Positions 1 through 5,061 of a DNA stretch of 6,413 nucleotides are shown piece after piece (within the stretch, counting starts at the first letter, position 1; the number at the start of each line of letters is the position of its first letter). A model generated the notes under the pieces. That model did no database searches. It was given only the letters and a program-made list of their open reading frames with translations, and was not told the origin of the DNA. The stretch is from CBFGTA01 sp965651595 (GTDB lineage Bacteria > Actinomycetota > Actinomycetes > S36-B12 > UBA10799): contig CBFGTA010000117.1 of assembly GCA_965651595.1 (NCBI GenBank), positions 1 to 6,413 on the forward strand. The letters are read 5' to 3'. A program made the translations under genes and the position numbers.

Positions 1-468
1 GATCATCATCTCGAGCCACATACGTTCGAAATCGCCACCACTCGAAGCTGCGAGCTCGTTCATTTGCTCGTCGGTCATCATTCCGTGCTCGGCCGGGTCT
101 CCGCCGTGGCCGCCATGCCCACCTTCGGTCGGCACCTCGGCGCCCCACTGGTTCAGCCACGACTGCAGCTGGGCGATCTCAGGGCCCTGAGCGGCCTCGA
201 TTTGCTGAGCGAGGTCGAGCAGCTCCTGGTTGGTCGAGCGGTCCGGAACGAGTTCGGCCATCTCGATGGCTTGCTCGTGGTGCGGGATCATTTCTTGGGC
301 GAACGTGACGTCCGCCGTGTTGTGCGGACCGTCGTTAGCCGCGACCGACGCCGATGGAGTCGGTGCTGGTGAACTGCTGCTGGTGCAGGCACTGACCGCC
401 AGGACTGCAGCTGTGGCTGCAGCTCCTGCGACGAGCAAACGGACTGCACGATGGTGTGCACTAAACAT
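1..468 (-). CDS. DUF305 family lipoprotein, 3' end cut by the window
   Basis: Extracytoplasmic protein of the DUF305 family. Some members, such as cyanobacterial CopM, bind copper; a copper role here is inferred from the csoR/copZ neighbours. The visible 156 residues start with a basic N-terminus and hydrophobic stretch (about 9-27) ending in the lipobox V-S-A-C, so Cys28 should be lipidated. A Ser/Pro/Ala-rich linker (29-44) follows. The DUF305 signature is F-A-Q-E-M-I-P-H-H-E-Q-A-I-E-M-A at 56-71, with the paired His63-His64. A His/Gly-rich stretch (118-128) precedes a second half beginning F-E-R-M-W-L-E-M-M-I, where the second His-His motif is expected; the window ends just before it. The ATG at 468 is supported by AAAGGAAG on the minus strand at 481-474. 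The gene follows the DUF6153-like gene on the same strand after 134 nt, so it may be the operon's distal gene or have its own promoter; I could not identify one. Confidence 0.88.
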   Translation of the reverse strand, partial: MFSAHHRAVRLLVAGAAATAAVLAVSACTSSSSPAPTPSASVAANDGPHNTADVTFAQEMIPHHEQAIEMAELVPDRSTNQELLDLAQQIEAAQGPEIAQLQSWLNQWGAEVPTEGGHGGHGGDPAEHGMMTDEQMNELAASSGGDFERMWLEMMI

Positions 469-602
469 GGGTACTTCCTTTCGTGAGCTGTAGTGGGGAT
501 GAGATTTGAGGGATCTTTACGGGCTCCGCGGCCCGCGTTGCGGTGGACGGCAATGACAGCGCCAATGCGAGCGTTCCAACAGCGCTATGCCGCAGTGATC
601 GC

Positions 603-1067
603 TCACAACCTCAGTACGGATAACTCACTCAGGGCTCGGGGTCTCACAGAATTCGCTCGCGACCGTCTCGGCCACAGCAACGGGCTCGGTTCCGGCAGTC
701 GGTGTAGCCAGCTCGGGCGGCGTCGCCACACCGCGACCGCGAGGAGTAAGACACCCACACACACGGCAGCCGTGCCAGCCCCATCGAACTGACACATTCC
801 GCTCAGACCGTGATGACCGAGTTGGTTGTGGTCGATGTTTCCGCTGGCGTGCGGGGCCGCGGCGACGACCGGGGAGCTTCCGGCGCCTCCTACCTTGGTT
901 GTGGCTGCAGCGTGGTGGCTGGTCGCGGCGACCGCAACTGTCGGCCCTCCAGTCGAGTGGGAGTCAATTGCGACGGTCACCGTGTGCATCAGCAGGAGCG
1001 CCGTAGCAACACCGAGCAGGGAGACAAGTCGCCACCACGGATGGAGCACCGGCCGGTTCATGGGCAT
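603..1067 (-). CDS. Small membrane protein with His-rich loop, DUF6153-like
   Basis: Predicted 154-residue protein of unknown biochemical function. Hydrophobic segments at about 13-34 and 98-114 flank an Ala/Gly/His-rich loop (35-96). Histidines at 28, 37, 51, 52, 73, 80, 85 and 86, the pair Met91-Cys92, and Cys103 could bind metal. An Arg-rich tail (from about 115) follows the second segment, which suggests a cytoplasmic C-terminus and an exported loop. This layout resembles the actinobacterial DUF6153 proteins found beside DUF305 and copper genes; the family name is from memory of that pattern, not a search. I chose ATG 1067 (M-P-M-N-R-P) because GGGAG lies 6 nt upstream (minus strand, 1078-1074). 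An in-frame start at 1133 would add 22 residues overlapping the end of the copZ-like gene and looks unlikely. It sits 52 nt downstream of that gene, consistent with one transcript. Confidence 0.75.
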   Translation of the reverse strand: MPMNRPVLHPWWRLVSLLGVATALLLMHTVTVAIDSHSTGGPTVAVAATSHHAAATTKVGGAGSSPVVAAAPHASGNIDHNQLGHHGLSGMCQFDGAGTAAVCVGVLLLAVAVWRRRPSWLHRLPEPSPLLWPRRSRANSVRPRALSELSVLRL

Positions 1068-1119
1068 AGTCAGCTCCCGACCGTGCACATGCCAAGGTCT
1101 ACCGACCGACGGTGTTTCA

Positions 1120-1368
1120 TCAGTCGCTCGCAATCCGAACTGGGTGCTCCTTCAGCGCGAGGAACTCGTAGCCGGCTTCGTCGATTGCGTCACGCACATC
1201 CGCTTCCAGCAGTGGAGCTGTCGCCTGCACGGTGACCGTCGATGTTCCGTCTGGAACGAGTTCGATCACAACGGATTCGACGGCGGGCAGAGCGTCGAGC
1301 TCTTCGCCGACCGCGCGCTCGCAATGGTCGCAGCTCATTCCACTCACATCGACTTGGTAGGTCGTCAC
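1120..1368 (-). CDS. copZ: Heavy-metal-associated (HMA) domain protein, CopZ-like copper chaperone
   Basis: A single 82-residue HMA domain. It begins T-Y-Q-V-D-V-S-G-M-S-C-D-H-C, giving the metal-binding motif M-x-C-x-x-C with Cys13 and Cys16. The rest fits the ferredoxin-like beta-alpha-beta-beta-alpha-beta fold: V-E-S-V-V-I-E-L, then S-T-V-T-V-Q-A, then V-R-D-A-I-D-E-A-G-Y-E-F. Members bind Cu(I) in the cytosol and deliver it to a CopA-type ATPase or to CsoR. Start is GTG at 1368, fixed by a strong Shine-Dalgarno AGGAGG (minus strand, 1381-1376) seven nucleotides upstream. It lies 72 nt downstream of csoR on the same strand, so it is probably co-transcribed and copper-induced. No ATPase partner is visible. 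The symbol is assigned by domain and context; other metals cannot be excluded. Confidence 0.9.
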   Translation of the reverse strand: MTTYQVDVSGMSCDHCERAVGEELDALPAVESVVIELVPDGTSTVTVQATAPLLEADVRDAIDEAGYEFLALKEHPVRIASD

Positions 1369-1394
1369 AACTACTCCTCCTCGTTGGCTAACGC

Positions 1395-1437
1395 GGCTTG
1401 TCGACAGTGGTTCGTCGCCTGGCTTCGTCGATAGTGG
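1395..1437. repeat. Imperfect direct repeat between csoR and copZ
   Basis: GGCTTGTCGACAGTGG (1395-1410) recurs as GGCTTCGTCGATAGTGG (1421-1437), with one inserted and one substituted base. TTCGTCG also occurs twice (1411-1417 and 1424-1430), so much of a unit of about 26 nt is duplicated. It fills most of the 72-nt gap between csoR and the copZ-like gene. It may be a chance tandem duplication or an RNA or protein site in the operon leader. Confidence 0.6.
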
Positions 1438-1440
1438 CCC

Positions 1441-1731
1441 CTAACTCTTGACCAGGCGAGCGATCGCCGCTGATGCTTCCGCGATCTTCTCGGAAGCGCC
1501 TTCACCACTGGTGATGGCGTCGTGGACACAGTGGCTGAGGTGTTCGTCGAGCATTCCGAGGGCGAACGAGTCGAGGGCTCGGCGGACGGCAGCCACCTGA
1601 GTCAGCACGTCGATGCAGTACTGCTCGGACTCGACCATGCGTTGCAGGCCGCGTACTTGACCTTCGATGCGTCGGAGCCGACGCAGTTGGTCCTTTTGCG
1701 AGTCCCGGTACCCCGGTGGGTTGTGCTCCAT
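1441..1731 (-). CDS. csoR: CsoR-family copper-sensing transcriptional repressor
   Basis: All-helical DUF156/CsoR repressor that releases its operator on binding Cu(I). With the chosen start it is 96 residues. The hallmark R-L-R-R-I-E-G-Q-V-R-G-L-Q-R-M-V opens the first long helix. The Cys-His-Cys ligand set is at 39, 64 and 68 (in Y-C-I-D-V-L and D-E-H-L-S-H-C), with the same 25- and 29-residue offsets as Cys36, His61 and Cys65 of Mycobacterium tuberculosis CsoR. The Tyr before the first Cys also matches. The His that RcnR and InrS nickel sensors carry about 32 residues before this Cys is absent, which favours copper. ATG 1731 is chosen because TATGAT (1744-1739, minus) lies 7 nt before it, suggesting a leaderless mRNA. 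The longer start at 1743 falls inside the operator and -10. The gene ends in TAG at 1441 and heads the minus-strand cluster. Confidence 0.93.
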   Translation of the reverse strand: MEHNPPGYRDSQKDQLRRLRRIEGQVRGLQRMVESEQYCIDVLTQVAAVRRALDSFALGMLDEHLSHCVHDAITSGEGASEKIAEASAAIARLVKS

Positions 1732-1738
1732 GCCAAGC

Positions 1739-1744
1739 ATCATA
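1739..1744 (-). promoter_or_regulatory. Probable -10 element of csoR
   Basis: TATGAT on the minus strand is one base from the TATAAT consensus and ends 7 nt before the csoR ATG at 1731. Transcription would then begin at or next to the start codon. No clear -35 hexamer is visible. Its first four bases lie inside or against the palindromic CsoR site, so bound repressor would occlude it. Confidence 0.6.
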
Positions 1745-1759
1745 CCCCCAGGGGGTATG
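1741..1759. promoter_or_regulatory. CsoR operator palindrome
   Basis: CATACCCCC-A-GGGGGTATG has perfect 9-nt arms around one central A. It matches the known CsoR-type site, an AT-flanked C-tract/G-tract palindrome (TACCCC...GGGGTA). It overlaps the csoR -10 on the minus strand and lies 27 nt upstream of the probable larB -10 on the plus strand. Autorepression of csoR is the simplest reading; an effect on larB is possible but unproven. Confidence 0.88.
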
Positions 1760-1786
1760 CGTCGTGCGCGAGGCGGCCGATCACGT

Positions 1787-1792
1787 TAGGGT
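1787..1792 (+). promoter_or_regulatory. Probable -10 element of larB (leaderless)
   Basis: TAGGGT fits TANNNT and is followed by exactly six bases (CAGAGG) and the GTG start at 1799. That is the spacing expected if the transcript starts at the GTG. No good -35 is seen about 17 nt upstream (near 1764-1769), just downstream of the CsoR operator. The TAG of this hexamer is also the in-frame stop that closes larB upstream. Confidence 0.5.
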
Positions 1793-1798
1793 CAGAGG

Positions 1799-2464
1799 GT
1801 GTGGTTGGACACGGACCGAGCTGATCGTCTCGGACACGCAGAGGTGATCTTCGCCGAGTTCAAGACGCCTGAGCAGACACTCACGGCCATGACCGGATTG
1901 GCTGCGGCCCACCCGGACCACAGCATCCTGGCCACCCGAGTGCCAGCGCAATCGGCGGAGGCACTGCTTGAACACTTCGGGGCCGACGCGACCCATGACC
2001 CTGTCGCCCGCACGGTCGTCCTGGCTCGACCGGTAGCCGTGATCGGTGCGGTGGCGATCGTGACAGCGGGCACTTCAGACGAGCCCGTCGCTGCTGAGTG
2101 TGCAGTGACCGCTGAAGTAGTGGGGCTGGAAGTGACCAGAATCCGCGACGCGGGTGTCGCCGGAGTACACCGCATCTTGGCGCGCCGTGACCAGTTGGGG
2201 GCAGCCGATGTGGTGATCGTGTGCGCTGGGATGGATGGTGCCCTGCCCAGCGTTGTCGGCGGCCTGACTTCTGTACCAGTGATTGCGGTGCCGACGAGCG
2301 TCGGGTACGGATCTTCTTTCGGAGGCATCGCGGCACTATTGACCATGCTCAATTCTTGTGCCCCGGGTGTCACCGTCGTCAACATCGACAACGGGTTCGG
2401 TGCAGCGATAGCCGCCGCACGAATTGTCGGCACGCGGGAGCGTTCGGATCGGCGGCCAACCTGA
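1799..2464 (+). CDS. larB: LarB, pyridinium-3,5-biscarboxylic acid mononucleotide synthase
   Basis: LarB carries out the first step of nickel-pincer nucleotide synthesis: it carboxylates the pyridinium ring of NaAD and hydrolyses the pyrophosphate to give the biscarboxylic mononucleotide plus AMP. The 221-residue product has the family's N-terminal block L-D-T-D-R-A-D-R-L-G-H-A-E-V-I-F (3-18) with K-T-P-E-Q (22-26). A PurE-like domain follows: T-A-G-T-S-D (89-94), A-G-M-D-G-A-L-P-S-V-V-G-G (143-155), V-P-T-S-V-G-Y-G-S-S-F-G-G (164-176), N-S-C-A-P-G (185-190) and N-I-D-N-G-F-G-A-A (195-203). Cys187 probably corresponds to the catalytic cysteine that adds to the pyridinium ring. Many LarB proteins are near 250 residues. 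Here an in-frame TAG at 1787 forces the GTG at 1799, so the usual helical N-terminal extension is missing. No Shine-Dalgarno is seen. larC follows after one nucleotide. Confidence 0.93.
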   Translation: MWLDTDRADRLGHAEVIFAEFKTPEQTLTAMTGLAAAHPDHSILATRVPAQSAEALLEHFGADATHDPVARTVVLARPVAVIGAVAIVTAGTSDEPVAAECAVTAEVVGLEVTRIRDAGVAGVHRILARRDQLGAADVVIVCAGMDGALPSVVGGLTSVPVIAVPTSVGYGSSFGGIAALLTMLNSCAPGVTVVNIDNGFGAAIAAARIVGTRERSDRRPT

Positions 2465-2465
2465 C

Positions 2466-3749
2466 ATGGACGGTGCCGCGACTTCACGGTTCTTGTACAT
2501 CGACGCGTCAGCGGGTGTCAGCGGCAACATGCTGCTCGCCGCCCTCCTTGACGTTGGTGTTCCGAGACCAGCGGTCGAGGAGGCGATTCAATCTGTGGTG
2601 ACTGCTGCCGGGCAGGGCACATCCGGTTCGGCTACTCCACCCGCGATCGGGCTGAATCACTCCGTCGTTCTCCGGGCCGGATTGCGGGCGAGACACATCG
2701 AGATAGTGGCCAGCCTGGACCAACCTCATCGCGGGCTGTCGGTGATCGAGGCACTGCTGGAGCAAGCGGCGGGACTTCCCGACCCGGTGAAGCACATGGC
2801 TTGTGGGGTGTTCGGGCGCCTCGCCGTGGCCGAAGCGGCCACCCACGCAATACCCGTCGACGAGGTGAGATTTCATGAGGTTGGGGCCCTCGATGCAATT
2901 GCCGACATCGTGGGAGTGTGTGCCGGTGTCAACTTCCTACGTTCGCGCGACCCCAGCACCGAGATGCGCATTACGGGATCACGCCTTGGCATCGGGTCGG
3001 GTGAAGTGAGAGCCGAGCACGGGGTTTTGCCAGTCCCAGTTCCGGCCGTCACCCAACTGCTTACCGCCGCCGCACGTGGACGAGTCCCGGTAACGACGGT
3101 GGGCATCGCTGGTCACGAGGCGTGCACACCCACAGGCTTGGCGCTCTTGCTCGAACTCGTCGACGATTTCGGCCCAGTTCCCGACGGACGTCTAGAAGCT
3201 GTCGGAGTGGGGGCCGGCAGCCGTGACTTCCCGGGGCGAGCAAACGTCGTGCGCATGTTGTACGGAACTTCCGCAGCCGCCGGAAGCGAAACGATCGTGG
3301 AAGTGGCGTGCAATGTCGATGATGCAGATCCTCGGATCTGGTCGTACGTCATCGATCGGTTACTTGCCGGTGGAGCGCGGGACGCCTGGGTCGAGCCGAT
3401 TTGGATGAAGAAGCAGCGACCTGGAGCGCAACTCCGCGCCCTGTGCGACGCCGACCAGGTGGCAACGATGTGGGAGATCGTGCGTCGGGAAACCCCGACT
3501 CTGGGCATTCGCGTCACGCCCGTCCAACGCCTCACGAGTCAACGCGACTCCACGACCGTGACGGTGGCGGGACACCCGGTTCGGGTCAAGCGGGGCTGGT
3601 CTGGCGCGATCGGGCAGTCCCCCATCGACACTGTGCAAGCTGAGTTCGAGGACGCGGTGGCTGTTGCTCGGGCCACAGGAACACCGGTTCGAGAAGTCAT
3701 CGAGGAGGCCAACCGACTGGCAGCGTTGCCCGACGGTGGAGTCGCCTGA
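2466..3749 (+). CDS. larC: LarC, nickel-pincer cofactor nickel insertion protein (single ORF)
   Basis: LarC is the CTP-dependent cyclometallase that inserts nickel into the bisthiocarboxylic mononucleotide in the last step of NPN synthesis. The 427-residue product contains Y-I-D-A-S-A-G-V-S-G-N-M-L-L (11-24), F-H-E-V-G-A-L-D-A-I-A-D-I-V-G (136-150), E-H-G-V-L-P-V-P-V-P-A (184-194), C-T-P-T-G (220-224) and G-A-G-S-R-D-F-P-G-R-A-N-V (249-261). The LarC2 part starts near 277, with N-V-D-D (283-286) and M-K-K-Q-R-P-G (314-320). In Lactiplantibacillus plantarum the two parts are joined by a programmed frameshift; here they are already one frame. Residue 21 is Asn where I expect Asp in G-x-S-G-D-M. 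ATG 2466 is chosen because it follows the larB TGA by one base, implying translational coupling; no strong ribosome site is seen. An upstream TTG at 2424 would overlap larB and add 14 unlikely residues. LarE is not nearby. Confidence 0.93.
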   Translation: MDGAATSRFLYIDASAGVSGNMLLAALLDVGVPRPAVEEAIQSVVTAAGQGTSGSATPPAIGLNHSVVLRAGLRARHIEIVASLDQPHRGLSVIEALLEQAAGLPDPVKHMACGVFGRLAVAEAATHAIPVDEVRFHEVGALDAIADIVGVCAGVNFLRSRDPSTEMRITGSRLGIGSGEVRAEHGVLPVPVPAVTQLLTAAARGRVPVTTVGIAGHEACTPTGLALLLELVDDFGPVPDGRLEAVGVGAGSRDFPGRANVVRMLYGTSAAAGSETIVEVACNVDDADPRIWSYVIDRLLAGGARDAWVEPIWMKKQRPGAQLRALCDADQVATMWEIVRRETPTLGIRVTPVQRLTSQRDSTTVTVAGHPVRVKRGWSGAIGQSPIDTVQAEFEDAVAVARATGTPVREVIEEANRLAALPDGGVA

Positions 3750-3771
3750 CGGCGGACGGCGCGCAGCACCA

Positions 3772-3806
3772 TCGGGTGACGGCATCACCCGAAGGAGGAC
3801 GGGTGA
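3772..3806. terminator. Overlapping inverted repeats between convergent genes, probable bidirectional terminator
   Basis: TCGGGTGA (3772-3779) pairs perfectly with TCACCCGA (3785-3792) around a 5-nt loop. The same middle arm can instead pair with CGGGTGA (3800-3806) around an 8-nt loop. The element lies 22 nt after the larC stop and includes the stop codon and last codons of the convergent membrane-protein gene. There is no T-tract on either strand, so any termination would be of the U-less type proposed for actinobacteria. Confidence 0.5.
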
Positions 3807-4312
3807 GTCCCGGCGATCAACTTGATGAGCACTAATCCCAAGCCTATAGCGAAGCCGATCACTCCCAGGATCACGGAGCGCTTCCAGTAGGTGCGACTGT
3901 GCCAGGCGGCGGAGGCTGAGGCCAGACCCAATACGATCGTCAGGCCCACAATCACAACGGTCTCGGTCTGTGCGAACGAAGCATCCAGGAGAGAGCAGGC
4001 TCCCACCAGGACCAGGACCACCACCGCGGGAGTAATCGTTGCGGGAATCTCGTTGACTTTGGCGCCGATACCGGCCAGTAGTTGTCGACGTGGCTCCTGG
4101 GCGTGAGTGACCAGAACCGACGTCCAGGCCTTAGCGACCACCATCGCGATGACAGTGCAACCCGTCACAAAAATGATGTCCGAGTTGTTGTCGACGATTC
4201 CTTTGAGGATCGCTGGCCCCATGACTCCGAGCAGGGTCAGCAAAGACGAAACCGCGAGGTCAAACTGCTTCAACGACGACGCGTCGATACTTGCGGACTT
4301 CGAAGCTGCCAT
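3785..4312 (-). CDS. Multi-span membrane protein of unknown function
   Basis: I do not recognise a family for this 175-residue protein. Hydrophobic stretches at about 19-36, 46-60, 95-114, 118-137 and 146-166 suggest four to five membrane spans. A polar loop (about 69-93, H-A-Q-E-P-R-R-Q-L-L-A-G) lies after the second, and W-H-S-R-T-Y-W-K-R (137-145) sits between the last two; its basic residues suggest it faces the cytoplasm. The N-terminus (M-A-A-S-K-S-A-S) is not a cleavable signal. No catalytic or metal-binding motif stands out. The ATG at 4312 has no Shine-Dalgarno, but TAGACT lies six bases upstream on the minus strand, as in leaderless genes. It is convergent with larC, so it is not in that operon, and a stretch without genes lies upstream. 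The long hydrophobic pattern in a clean frame supports a real gene. Confidence 0.75.
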   Translation of the reverse strand: MAASKSASIDASSLKQFDLAVSSLLTLLGVMGPAILKGIVDNNSDIIFVTGCTVIAMVVAKAWTSVLVTHAQEPRRQLLAGIGAKVNEIPATITPAVVVLVLVGACSLLDASFAQTETVVIVGLTIVLGLASASAAWHSRTYWKRSVILGVIGFAIGLGLVLIKLIAGTHPSSFG

Positions 4313-4318
4313 GGCCAG

Positions 4319-4324
4319 AGTCTA
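4319..4324 (-). promoter_or_regulatory. Probable -10 element of the membrane-protein gene (leaderless)
   Basis: TAGACT on the minus strand fits TANNNT. It is followed by six bases (CTGGCC) and then the ATG at 4312. This is the same layout as larB and the DUF5926 gene. No convincing -35 is visible. Confidence 0.45.
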
Positions 4325-4611
4325 GGCAGCGTCCACAAGACACGATCATCGTGGCGAGCGCAGAGGCGCGGATGCCGCGGATCGTCAGGCACCTCACGGG
4401 CACGAGCTGACACAAAGTGGTGGCCGCACTACACCGCGTAGACAAAAAATTCCTGTGAGCGTGCATACCTTGAGAATCTCTGGGCATACCGAAGTCATCA
4501 GGAATCCGCGGGGGTGAAGCCTGATCAACGACCACCGCGTGGATGGTGCCGAACATCCTTACGGCGGTTGTTGCCACCCGATCGCTAAGTGATCTACTTC
4601 TGCCGATCATC

Positions 4612-4664
4612 CGTGGCCGCGAGGCAGCTATATCCCGATGGGAATGGCATGCCCCGCGGCCACG
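4612..4664. repeat. Long inverted repeat / stem-loop
   Basis: CGTGGCCGCG (4612-4621) is the exact reverse complement of CGCGGCCACG (4655-4664). After one A/C mismatch four more pairs form (GGCA 4623-4626 with TGCC 4650-4653), giving 14 pairs in total. The 23-nt loop holds a small TCCC-GAT-GGGA hairpin (4633-4643). No T-tract follows on either strand, so a classical terminator is unlikely. It could be a structured RNA element or a protein-binding site. Confidence 0.6.
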
Positions 4665-4785
4665 ATTCGTCTAATACCTGCCGCCCTCGCCGTGGCGCGC
4701 CCGACACTCCCGGACACGTGGATCATGAAGAATTATTGTGTGACGATCCTCACGCAAGTGTCACCTTGCGCACAGAAAAGGCCTG

Positions 4786-4828
4786 CTATACGTGATTTCC
4801 CTCCAACGCCTCAAGTCAGTACGTATAG
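4786..4828. repeat. Inverted repeat in the AT-rich core
   Basis: CTATACGT (4786-4793) and ACGTATAG (4821-4828) are perfect 8-nt reverse complements, 27 nt apart. Each arm contains a -10-like hexamer on the plus strand: TATACG at 4787-4792 and TATAGT at 4824-4829. TTGCGC at 4766-4771 lies 15 nt upstream of the first, a short spacing for a -35. It may be an operator pair over a promoter, or chance in AT-rich DNA. Confidence 0.35.
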
Positions 4829-4996
4829 TTACAATTTACGAACCAAAATTTCCACTTGGCTACGTTGTGTAGTCGTCGATCGATGGTCTCGCCGTTGGTG
4901 TGCGAACCTGCAAGAAAGTTTGACCTAAGCGACTAGTCCTTCTTGCCAGATTCTCGACAAACTCACTTGCAATGACCCGCTAGTGCGCGTAGCTTT

Positions 4997-5052
4997 GGGG
5001 ATGTCCGAACGTTACTGCATCCCCCGTCGGTGACGTTCGGACCTTATCTTTT
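4997..5052 (+). terminator. Strong stem-loop with T-rich tail, possible intrinsic terminator
   Basis: GTCCGAACGTTACTG (5003-5017) pairs with CGGTGACGTTCGGAC (5028-5042): 13 Watson-Crick pairs and two G-U pairs, with the 10-nt C-rich loop CATCCCCCGT. On the plus strand it is followed by CTTATCTTTT (5043-5052), so it could end a plus-strand transcript. GGGGATG (4997-5003) can alternatively pair with CATCCCC (5018-5024) in the loop, giving a competing fold. No plus-strand gene precedes it. Confidence 0.55.
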
Positions 5053-5061
5053 AAGACCCCA

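Noticed and set aside
826..1434. 202-codon plus-strand ORF opposite the copZ-like and DUF6153-like genes
   Set aside because: It runs antisense across two genes with good start signals and domain motifs, and has no ribosome site or recognisable domain.
1441..1743. Nickel sensor (InrS/RcnR-like) instead of CsoR, because of the adjacent nickel-cofactor genes
   Set aside because: The extra N-terminal His ligand of those sensors is missing, and the ligand spacing, Tyr-Cys pair and operator match copper CsoR. A regulatory link to larB remains possible.
1792..2487. 231-codon minus-strand ORF opposite larB
   Set aside because: Antisense to a canonical larB; its Ser/Thr/Ala/Arg-rich product has no motif and looks like a high-GC shadow frame.
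4260..4610. 116-codon minus-strand ORF upstream of the membrane-protein gene
   Set aside because: It overlaps the supported membrane-protein start in another frame, has no ribosome site, and its sequence shows no domain.
4638..4928. 96-codon plus-strand ORF in the intergenic region
   Set aside because: It starts within the large inverted repeat, lacks a Shine-Dalgarno or -10 at the leaderless distance, and shows no recognisable motif.
4997..5042. H-type pseudoknot from the two overlapping pairings
   Set aside because: The first linker would be zero nucleotides across a 15-bp stem, which is sterically implausible; competing hairpins are more likely.
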